Source: Thermoplasmata archaeon
Lineage (GTDB): Archaea; Thermoplasmatota; Thermoplasmata; Thermoplasmatales; Thermoplasmataceae
Length of the DNA: 5,694 nucleotides
Direction: 5' to 3'
Assembly (NCBI GenBank): GCA_021845155.1
Contig: JAKBSB010000098.1
Coordinates: forward strand, 1-5,694
Shown here: in pieces, positions 1-4,830 of the stretch
Layout: each line of letters begins with the position of its first letter
Position numbering within the stretch: the first letter of the stretch is position 1
The notes under the pieces: model-generated
Seen by the model: only the letters and a program-made list of their open reading frames with translations
Told to the model about the DNA's origin: nothing
The model's database searches: none
Made by a program: the position numbers and the translations under genes

Positions 1-388
1 TGAAGAATCTTGCAAGAGATATGTCAGAACCTGGATGAAGAATCCTGCTCGCTATCATGAGAAAAGCTGTCTCCCTGTACTTTCCAAGCATGGATAATGA
101 ACGCATGATGCCAGTATTCTCCATGATACTTCTTGCTGCATATATCATGCCGAAATCCAGTGGCGGATCAAAGATCAGTTTATCCATCTCTGTTCCTGTT
201 ATGTTAGTTTTCTGGAGTTCCTGATTGAATATGGATATGTAACGTTCCATGTCAGCCTCGTTATTCACGGGGCCAAGATGCATGATAACCCTTGTCTTCT
301 GCTTTCCACCTTCCCTGTACTTCTCGGCTATCTGTGCATACCTACCCACTCCGTGTTTATGCTTCCTCTTTGCCAATCTCAGGAACAC
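1..388 (-). CDS. Transposase, IS1634/IS4-like family, N-terminal part (runs off left edge)
   Basis: This is the N-terminal 129 codons of a transposase that would cut and paste its insertion sequence. The frame is open from a TAA at 404-406 to the window edge. The product begins FLRLAKRKHKHGVGRYAQ, continues with EKYREGGKQKTRVIMHLGPV, and later has ESI-like helices and ASRILHPGSD. The order of a basic N-terminal strand, a Y-REGG-K--RV---LG block and an R-L-P-S segment is typical of IS1634-type DDE transposases. The catalytic DDE residues would lie beyond the edge. I chose GTG at 388 because a TATA-like box lies about 23 nt upstream, which suggests a leaderless message; TTG at 403 is the only other in-frame start. 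Whether the gene is intact cannot be judged here. The transposase call is fairly sure; the exact family is less so. Confidence 0.8.
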   Translation of the reverse strand, partial: MFLRLAKRKHKHGVGRYAQIAEKYREGGKQKTRVIMHLGPVNNEADMERYISIFNQELQKTNITGTEMDKLIFDPPLDFGMIYAARSIMENTGIMRSLSMLGKYRETAFLMIASRILHPGSDISLARFF

Positions 389-404
389 ATGTGTATATCC
401 CAAT

Positions 405-415
405 TATGTATAATA
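405..415 (-). promoter_or_regulatory. TATA-like box for the transposase
   Basis: Read on the minus strand, the AT-rich stretch TTATTATACATAA (404-416) is centred about 23 nt upstream of the GTG at 388. This is close to the usual archaeal TATA-to-start distance and fits a leaderless or nearly leaderless transcript. The 22-bp palindrome begins immediately upstream, where the BRE would sit. The call rests on position and composition only. Confidence 0.45.
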
Positions 416-416
416 A

Positions 417-438
417 GTCATGCACCATGGTGCATGAC
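417..438. repeat. Perfect 22-bp palindrome upstream of transposase
   Basis: Two 11-base arms, GTCATGCACCA and TGGTGCATGAC, are exact reverse complements with no spacer, and the symmetry stops at both flanks. The palindrome adjoins the TATA-like box of the transposase on the side where TFB binds. It could be an operator for a dimeric repressor, a subterminal transposase-binding site or terminal repeat of the insertion sequence, or a palindromic target. As RNA or single strand it would fold without a loop, so it is more likely a protein site than a terminator. Confidence 0.7.
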
Positions 439-692
439 CACAATTCAACAAGAAAGAGCCTACTCTACTGCCTTAGGTCAAAAAAAGCTTGCGAAACTCA
501 AGTCCAAACGGCTTTCTGCGATGAATTCTCAATAAATATCGGGGTGCGCGGATTAAGTAATATACTGAGGATCAATCACATGGCTCATCATTTCATTGAA
601 TACGATGCCGGGCACTCCGAATCTACCATTCGTGTGAAGAGTCACTTCATGATCCCACAGGAATAACAAGTGTATGAATCCATTTCCTGCTT

Positions 693-831
693 TCAGAACA
701 GGTCATTCCTGACAACAACTTCCCTCCATTCAGCTGGAGGTATATTGAACTCTTGATAGATTTCAGGGACGTCAACCCCTTTTTTCAGAAGTTTTTTTCC
801 TGTTTAGCCTCTTTTTTGTCAATACTCTCAT
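693..831 (-). pseudogene. Gene remnant: C-terminal tail with probable frameshift
   Basis: The minus-strand frame from 803 down to a TGA at 693-695 encodes a protein-like tail ending EFNIPPAEWREVVVRNDLF. It has no ATG, GTG or TTG, and an in-frame TAA sits at 804-806. The adjacent frame carries an ATG at 829-831 followed by RVLTKKRLNRKK and runs into the same A-rich stretch (792-798 on the plus strand is T7). One shift there would give a continuous protein of about 45 residues, KK rich in the middle, ending in the tail above. I do not recognise the family. It could be a decayed gene, a small gene expressed by slippage, or chance. The left end is set by the stop; the right end is arbitrary and the true gene may once have extended further. 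Confidence 0.3.
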
Positions 832-934
832 AAAGGCATCACCCAACGGATAACCATGTAGCCCCGCAATATTAGCTTTACTGGATTTTATGCAAAAGCA
901 TGAAATAAAAGACCGTCTAAAGAAATCATTACGG

Positions 935-942
935 TTAAATAA
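935..942 (+). promoter_or_regulatory. TATA-like box for the gene at 962
   Basis: TTAAATAA is centred about 23-24 nt upstream of the ATG at 962. No purine-rich Shine-Dalgarno lies in the 20 nt before the start (TATTCCAATAACACAGC). Together these suggest a leaderless transcript, which also supports the chosen start codon. Confidence 0.5.
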
Positions 943-961
943 CGTATTCCAATAACACAGC

Positions 962-1348
962 ATGGAAGTTTTCAAAAAAGACAGGGTAATTAAAAGCAGC
1001 AAAAGTCTCAAGGATCTGGCAAACAGTTTCTCAGATTACCTTAAGAACAGCAACTGGAAAGTACAGAGCAACATTCAGGACGACAAAGCGATAATTCAGG
1101 CACAGAAACCGGGCATACTCAGGGATTTAATAGCAGCTGACAGAGCCCTGACATTCACGTTTGAGAACATAAATGATGAGATCAATGTGCATGTTGGTGT
1201 TGGAAAACTCATAAAGAATCTGGCTATAACCGCAATTGAAGTAATTCTTCTTTCGGAGATCTTCCTTGTCATAGATATACCGGAAATACTGTGGACAGAT
1301 CATGTTGAGAAAGAGTTACTGACAGAACTCAACACGCTTGCGCAGTGA
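962..1348 (+). CDS. Small protein of unknown function (128 aa)
   Basis: I cannot assign a function. Residues 1-60 are charged and probably alpha/beta, with KSLKDLANSFSDYLKNSNWK followed by a strand-like stretch, DKAIIQAQKP. Next come GILRDLIAADRALTFTFENI (51-70) and a short strand, EINVHVGVGKLIKN (73-86). A hydrophobic segment at about 87-110 (AITAIEVILLSEIFLVIDIP) contains two glutamates, so it is at best a poor membrane helix; the tail is acidic. The pattern of a variable amphipathic N-terminus, a 'DRALTFTF' strand, a 'GVGK' turn and a hydrophobic helix recalls small archaeal and bacterial proteins that carry this module with zinc-ribbon or SHOCT domains; that resemblance is from memory and uncertain. 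The gene is probably monocistronic: it has its own TATA-like box, and its stop abuts the stop of the convergent cupin gene. Confidence 0.75.
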   Translation: MEVFKKDRVIKSSKSLKDLANSFSDYLKNSNWKVQSNIQDDKAIIQAQKPGILRDLIAADRALTFTFENINDEINVHVGVGKLIKNLAITAIEVILLSEIFLVIDIPEILWTDHVEKELLTELNTLAQ

Positions 1349-2245
1349 TCAATCCATATTTTTTCTCTCTTTGTGACCCCTGAATTTTTCCGGTGACCAC
1401 GAACCATCGGCATTTCTGCCATAAGAAGTGTCATAATTTCTTCTGAAATCGTCTGTGTTCATGGCGGTGATCCAGGGGATTATGGATCCCCATCCGGTTC
1501 CTCTCATAAACAATTCTCCATGTTCAGGGTACAGGACAGCATCCTTTGCATTGTAGTACCGGTCCGGCCATACTTCCATGTCCAGTACCTCTACCTCATC
1601 ATTCCTGTCCGCAATTATCTGGCTGGTCAGGTCCGGCCCGGTGGGTTTCCCAACAAGTGTTCCTTCCTCAATTGGAATAGATCTTGAACCAATTTTCAGT
1701 GTCGCCTTTCCCCTGATCAGAAGGTAGTACTCATCAACAGCAGAATGGCTATGAAGCCTTGCTGATGAATTTCCTGGACTTATTTTTTCAAGCCTGAAAA
1801 ATGATCTTGAAGGTCCAAGAAGTGGCATGAAAAATCTTTCAGACCCACCTTCCTCTTTATCAGCAACTCTCTTCTCAGCGTTATCCATATGAGAATCTGT
1901 GAAAATATTCACTAAAGGTGGAATCCACAAATTTTCATCATTTTTTCCATAGAAGAAAATCTCATCTGACCACATTGAACAGAGGCGTACCAGGAAATCT
2001 CTGCCATGTGGAGAAAGTTCCGGAATGGAGACATATACGGCATCCTTTGAATTTTTATTCAGGTAGCCACCAACCTTTCCAAATTCGTCCCAGATCCAGT
2101 TGGAGAAGGGATACAACACCCTGCCATGACCTTCCGGAAATTCTCCAGGTGAACCGGGTATGAAGAGTTCCCATGCAATATGAGCCCTTATCAAAGGCGA
2201 CATTTTCGGAGTTATATCACTTTTGTCAACAAGGTAAATTTTCAT
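1349..2245 (-). CDS. Cupin-domain protein with unrecognised N-terminal half (298 aa)
   Basis: The C-terminal half is a cupin beta-barrel. Motif 1 is nearly canonical: G158, then H165-S-H167, four residues, E172, six residues, G179 (core RLHSHSAVDEYYLLIRG), so three metal ligands are present. In motif 2 (G195, P201, G203) the usual histidine is missing: the sequence reads PTGPDLTSQ, so metal binding may be three-ligand or altered. Residues 1-140 are rich in Trp and Pro (WELFIPGSPGEFPEGHGRVL, FSNWIWDEFG) and match nothing I know. The tail after 235 (DAVLYPEHGELFMRGTGWGS) is conserved-looking. No signal peptide or membrane segment is seen, so the protein is probably cytosolic. Cupins include dioxygenases, isomerases and sugar-binding regulators; the substrate cannot be told here. 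I start at ATG 2245 (MKIYLVDKSD); ATG at 2269 adds eight residues and is a real alternative. Confidence 0.8.
   Translation of the reverse strand: MKIYLVDKSDITPKMSPLIRAHIAWELFIPGSPGEFPEGHGRVLYPFSNWIWDEFGKVGGYLNKNSKDAVYVSIPELSPHGRDFLVRLCSMWSDEIFFYGKNDENLWIPPLVNIFTDSHMDNAEKRVADKEEGGSERFFMPLLGPSRSFFRLEKISPGNSSARLHSHSAVDEYYLLIRGKATLKIGSRSIPIEEGTLVGKPTGPDLTSQIIADRNDEVEVLDMEVWPDRYYNAKDAVLYPEHGELFMRGTGWGSIIPWITAMNTDDFRRNYDTSYGRNADGSWSPEKFRGHKERKNMD
1359..1372 (+). terminator. T-rich terminator of the gene at 962
   Basis: The tract TTTTTTCTCTCTTT begins 11 nt after the stop at 1346-1348. T-rich tracts without a strong hairpin are the usual archaeal termination signal. It lies inside the last codons of the convergent cupin gene, so the two transcripts would overlap at their 3' ends. 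Confidence 0.45.
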
Positions 2246-2304
2246 GTGATCCCAAGCAAATTGAAACATAAAAACAGTTGTTTTATCGGGAAAGTATCAT
2301 ATCC

Positions 2305-2316
2305 TGTATATTTATT
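2305..2316. promoter_or_regulatory. AT-rich element between divergent genes
   Basis: The stretch TGTATATTTATT reads as TATATTTA on the plus strand and TAAATATA on the minus strand. On the minus strand it would place a transcript start near 2284, 15 nt before ATG 2269 or 39 nt before ATG 2245. On the plus strand it would start a message near 2336, after the preferred ATG 2326 but before ATG 2347. It is thus a better promoter for the cupin gene. The promoter for the hydrolase may lie further upstream. Confidence 0.35.
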
Positions 2317-2325
2317 CAGTTCTTA

Positions 2326-3087
2326 ATGGAAGGCATCGGTTTCAATATGGTTGCAAGTGGAAGTGCTGGAAATTGCAGCCTTGTATGGGACCATGACGAT
2401 CTCCTGATTATAGATATGGGCATATCCAGGAAGCGTTTGAGGAGGAGGTTGGAAGATCTCCATATTGATCCACCGCAAAAGTCCCTGTTTATCTCACATG
2501 AACATTCCGATCATTGCAGCGGCGTGAAAAACCTCAAAACAAGGCCAGACTTCGACATATACACCAGGGAGATGACTGGCTATGCAGCAGGCATTGGAGA
2601 CTTTTACAGGATAAACGGTGAAACGGTTATAGGTAACTTCCGTGTGAGAGCAATAAACATCTCCCATGACGCATCAGATCCGGTGGGTTATGTCATTGAG
2701 AGTTCAGGAATTAAAATAAGTGTCATATCCGACCTTGGGACAGTATCCGGAGAAGTCATGGAGTGCATAAAAGGATCAGACATAATGGCACTGGAATCAA
2801 ACCATGATGAAGACATGCTTAAAAATGGGCCATATCCCATATCACTGAAAAACAGGATAGCCGGAAGATTCGGCCACCTTTCAAACAGCCAGACAGCAGA
2901 TGTTCTTGAGAAGGTCATAAAGCCTGAAACCAGGATCATACTCACTCACCTTAGCCAGAAAAACAACCTTCCGGAACTTGCAATTGAACAGTCAGAAACA
3001 AGGCTTAAAAATAGACAGATACCATACAGGAGCCTGGAGTGTGCCACGCAGGAAAACGGCAGTTCTTTATATTTTCTTGAAATCTGA
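2326..3087 (+). CDS. Metallo-beta-lactamase-fold hydrolase, WalJ/YycJ type (253 aa)
   Basis: This is a metal-dependent hydrolase, probably binding two zinc ions, of the group that includes bacterial WalJ/YycJ, which are thought to act on nucleic acids or phosphoesters. The first strand and loop are GFNMVASGSAGNCS (5-18). The metal motif is H58-E-H60-S-D62-H63. Further ligands fit H114 (ISHDASDP), D136 (VISDLG) and H208 (LTHLS). The segment LESNHDEDMLKNGPYP (157-172) followed by GHLSNSQTADVL (183-194) and LSQKNNLPELA is the strongest sign of this subfamily. Length is normal for the family. I chose ATG 2326 because the family's first strand needs the residues before VASGS; TTG at 2278 and ATG at 2347 are less likely. 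The next gene follows after 16 nt, so the two are probably cotranscribed. The biological substrate in archaea is not known to me. Confidence 0.88.
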   Translation: MEGIGFNMVASGSAGNCSLVWDHDDLLIIDMGISRKRLRRRLEDLHIDPPQKSLFISHEHSDHCSGVKNLKTRPDFDIYTREMTGYAAGIGDFYRINGETVIGNFRVRAINISHDASDPVGYVIESSGIKISVISDLGTVSGEVMECIKGSDIMALESNHDEDMLKNGPYPISLKNRIAGRFGHLSNSQTADVLEKVIKPETRIILTHLSQKNNLPELAIEQSETRLKNRQIPYRSLECATQENGSSLYFLEI

Positions 3088-3091
3088 TTTT

Positions 3092-3097
3092 CAGGGG
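3092..3097 (+). promoter_or_regulatory. Ribosome binding site for the dehydrogenase
   Basis: AGGGGT ends 6 nt before the ATG at 3104. It is the clearest Shine-Dalgarno-like stretch in the window and fits a downstream gene of an operon. It decides for ATG 3104 over the longer frame that overlaps the preceding gene. Confidence 0.4.
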
Positions 3098-3103
3098 TTC
3101 ATA

Positions 3104-3982
3104 ATGTCAGATCTTGGTTTCGTTGGTATTGGAAAGATGGGGCGTCCAATACTGTACAACATCCTTAAAAAATATAAAGTAACGGGTATATACAACAGGA
3201 CAAGACAGAAGGCAGACGAGTTCGGTGCACTTGGAATTAAGGTTTTCCAGTACCCATTCCAGGTTTCGTCCAGCTGCGACATTATATTCGTAATGGTTAC
3301 CGATTCCCAGGCATCACAGGAGATAATCTCGGGAAAGAATGGCCTGTTAAGCCATATAATCCCGGGTACAATAATAGTTGACATGAGCACAATTTCCTTA
3401 AAGGCGTCAAGGGAGAATCAGGCGAGAGTGGCTGAAAAGTCCTGCACCTATGTGGACTGTCCCGTAATAGGGAGTGTTCCATTTGCACAAAGAGGTGAGC
3501 TAACTTCAATATTCGGCGGTGATAAGAAGGCATTTGAAACCGTAAAACCATTCCTTGAAACTTTCTCAAAAAATGTTTTTTACATGGGCGAGGGCGGAAA
3601 TGGCCTGAAAATGAAACTTCTCCACAACCTTCTTCTCGGTGAGAATCTAGCAGCATTGAGTGAGGCACTGGTTTTCGGGGACAGGATGGGGATGAACCGT
3701 GAACAGGTAATGGATATACTTGCTGTCAGTTCTGCAGCTTCAGCCATACTTGACATAAAGCGTGAACCACTACTGAAGGAGGATTTCATTCCGGCTTTTC
3801 TTCTCAACCATGAGATAAAGGATATAAACTACGCGCTGGAAATGGCAAGGGATTCAAGAATATCTCTTCCTCTTGGGGGACTTACATCACAGATGTACTC
3901 ATCGGCTTCATCAATAGGTTACGGCAACCTTGACATGTCTTCCGTGATCAAGGCGTTCAAGAGAATTAACGGTGAAAAGTAA
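3104..3982 (+). CDS. 3-hydroxyisobutyrate dehydrogenase family NAD(P)-dependent reductase (292 aa)
   Basis: This is a beta-hydroxyacid dehydrogenase of the 3-hydroxyisobutyrate/tartronate-semialdehyde/glyoxylate reductase family, which interconverts a hydroxy acid and its semialdehyde. The Rossmann motif is GFVGIGKMGRP (5-15). After the second strand comes YNRT (30-33), where an Arg instead of an Asp suggests NADPH rather than NADH. VDMSTISL (92-99) is the third typical block. The substrate loop is DCPVIGSVPFAQRGELTSIFGG (118-139). The catalytic lysine is K171 in GNGLKMKLLHN; the first Asn of the usual K--NN is His174 here. The C-terminal helical domain has KDINYALEMA, and the length is normal. 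It is cytosolic. The substrate cannot be chosen from sequence: succinic semialdehyde, glyoxylate or methylmalonate semialdehyde reduction are all possible. The gene lies 16 nt after the hydrolase gene. Confidence 0.9.
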   Translation: MSDLGFVGIGKMGRPILYNILKKYKVTGIYNRTRQKADEFGALGIKVFQYPFQVSSSCDIIFVMVTDSQASQEIISGKNGLLSHIIPGTIIVDMSTISLKASRENQARVAEKSCTYVDCPVIGSVPFAQRGELTSIFGGDKKAFETVKPFLETFSKNVFYMGEGGNGLKMKLLHNLLLGENLAALSEALVFGDRMGMNREQVMDILAVSSAASAILDIKREPLLKEDFIPAFLLNHEIKDINYALEMARDSRISLPLGGLTSQMYSSASSIGYGNLDMSSVIKAFKRINGEK

Positions 3983-3989
3983 TTATATG
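3980..3989 (+). promoter_or_regulatory. TATA-like box for the prepilin peptidase
   Basis: TAATTATATG overlaps the stop codon of the dehydrogenase and is centred about 27 nt upstream of ATG 4012. This suggests a leaderless transcript starting at or next to that ATG, so the peptidase can be expressed apart from the upstream pair. Confidence 0.5.
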
Positions 3990-4011
3990 TTCCGTGTGTT
4001 TTAGTGAAAGG

Positions 4012-4740
4012 ATGGTTCAGTATCTGATCCTGTTAATGGTGGGAATGGCAGTTCTTCTTTTTGGTTCTGTAACCGATGTCAGGAGGCGTACAGTGAGTTC
4101 ATACCTGTTCATCCCACTTTATGTGGCCGGAATTGTTTTTCTGGCTCTTTACGTTCATCCACCATACTGGTTTTATATTGCCGGGATACTGATGTTTATC
4201 GCAACATTCATGGAGACGGATCTTCTGGTTTATCCCCTGGTGGGTGTGATATTCCTTATCTTTTCAATTTTTATGGTATTCAGAGTTTTCCTCTTCGGGT
4301 TTGATCTGCTGGTGATGTCGACAATATTCCTGATGGGTTTCCAGGAGAGATTCTTTGGAATAGGGGACATCAAGGCACTTCTGGCGCTGTCTTTCTCATT
4401 TATCTCAATTCCCATGATCACACCTTTCACTAAGGCACAGGAGATCATTTCAGGGTTTGTCCCATTTTCCATGGCACTTCTCATAAACGTTGCAGTCTTT
4501 TCCATAATATTTGTTCCATACATTGTTTACCTGAGCATGAAAACTGGCAAAAGTTCGGGCAGTTCTTCACTGTTTGTCCTGAGGTACGATGAGGAGACCT
4601 ATCATAAGAACAGCAAGAAATTCTCGGTGCATGAATACAGGGGGAAGAAATATATGCAGTACCGTGCGCCATTCATGATCTCAATCACCGGTGGTTTCAT
4701 AGTAACCGTGCTGTTCGGATTCTGGATCATGGTTATCTGA
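4012..4740 (+). CDS. Archaeal prepilin/preflagellin peptidase, type IV, A24 family (242 aa)
   Basis: This is a membrane aspartic protease that removes the class III signal peptide from archaeal pilins and archaellins before assembly (PibD/FlaK type). The two catalytic aspartates are visible: D22 in FGSVTDVRRRTVSSYLFIP and D119 in the GxGD motif FFGIGDIKALLALS. About six hydrophobic membrane segments are seen: 3-20, 32-50, 53-68, 72-95, about 123-136 and 147-175, with a further one at the C-terminus (TGGFIVTVLFGFWIMVI). A polar stretch of about 45 residues (KTGKSSGSSSLF to KKYMQYRAP) lies before the last membrane segment and is presumably cytosolic. Length matches the family. I chose ATG 4012 because the first helix follows at once and the TATA-like box sits 27 nt upstream; GTG 3994 is the alternative. 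No pilin or archaellin gene is seen nearby, so substrates must be encoded elsewhere. Confidence 0.88.
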   Translation: MVQYLILLMVGMAVLLFGSVTDVRRRTVSSYLFIPLYVAGIVFLALYVHPPYWFYIAGILMFIATFMETDLLVYPLVGVIFLIFSIFMVFRVFLFGFDLLVMSTIFLMGFQERFFGIGDIKALLALSFSFISIPMITPFTKAQEIISGFVPFSMALLINVAVFSIIFVPYIVYLSMKTGKSSGSSSLFVLRYDEETYHKNSKKFSVHEYRGKKYMQYRAPFMISITGGFIVTVLFGFWIMVI

Positions 4741-4801
4741 ATCGTGCTCAAATTGATCCATGCGGAAACAACTTTAATGAAAAGGATATCCAGGGAAAGA
4801 A

Positions 4802-4810
4802 ATTATATTT
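4802..4810 (+). promoter_or_regulatory. TATA-like box for hutI
   Basis: ATTATATTT is centred about 25 nt upstream of the ATG at 4831, and no Shine-Dalgarno is evident before it, which fits a leaderless message. A second AT-rich stretch (TTATATTTA, 4818-4826) is too close to the start to serve it. The 90-nt gap after the peptidase gene has no strong T-run terminator. Confidence 0.5.
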
Positions 4811-4830
4811 GTTATAGTTATATTTAGCGG

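Larger units (their letters stand above)
1..438 (-). mobile_element. Partial insertion sequence, IS1634/IS4-like, 5' end
   Basis: This is the promoter-proximal end of an insertion sequence whose transposase reads leftward out of the window. The inner part is fixed by the transposase frame. The outer limit is my guess: I placed it at the far edge of the 22-bp palindrome (417-438), because nothing to the right resembles the element. No target-site duplication can be seen, since the other end is missing. The element could end anywhere between about 404 and 480. Confidence 0.5.
439..961. other. Gene-poor, probably decayed stretch
   Basis: No convincing intact gene lies here. Plus-strand frames exist but are antisense to the transposase or have no protein-like character. 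On the minus strand there is one protein-like gene tail (693-803, listed separately) and a second open stretch (553-702) without a good start, which partly overlaps the first. Runs of six or seven A or T at 480-486, 780-785, 792-798 and 811-816 break up the frames. A short inverted repeat, ATGC-aaaa-GCAT, occurs at 890-901. The picture fits an old gene degraded next to an insertion sequence, but this is inference. Confidence 0.4.

Noticed and set aside
480..486. T7 tract on the minus strand as a terminator
   Set aside because: No convincing intact minus-strand gene ends just before it, so there is nothing it clearly terminates.
278..666. Two overlapping plus-strand open frames
   Set aside because: They are largely antisense to the transposase and its upstream region, have odd composition (many Cys, His, Ser) and no promoter-like box or ribosome site.
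890..901. Inverted repeat ATGC-aaaa-GCAT before the gene at 962
   Set aside because: The arms are only four bases, too short to call a regulatory site or hairpin with confidence.
772..1011. Minus-strand frame of 79 codons overlapping the start of the gene at 962
   Set aside because: Its N-terminal part is antisense to a better-supported gene and its promoter; only the last 20 codons are of interest, as part of the remnant at 693-831.
1918..2163. Plus-strand open frame inside the cupin gene
   Set aside because: It is the complement of a gene with clear cupin motifs; the encoded peptide has no protein-like pattern.
2688..3807. Several minus-strand open frames opposite the hydrolase and dehydrogenase
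   Set aside because: They mirror genes with intact family motifs and have no independent support.
4230..4672. Minus-strand open frames opposite the prepilin peptidase
   Set aside because: They are complements of a membrane protein gene with both catalytic aspartates; no start signals are seen.
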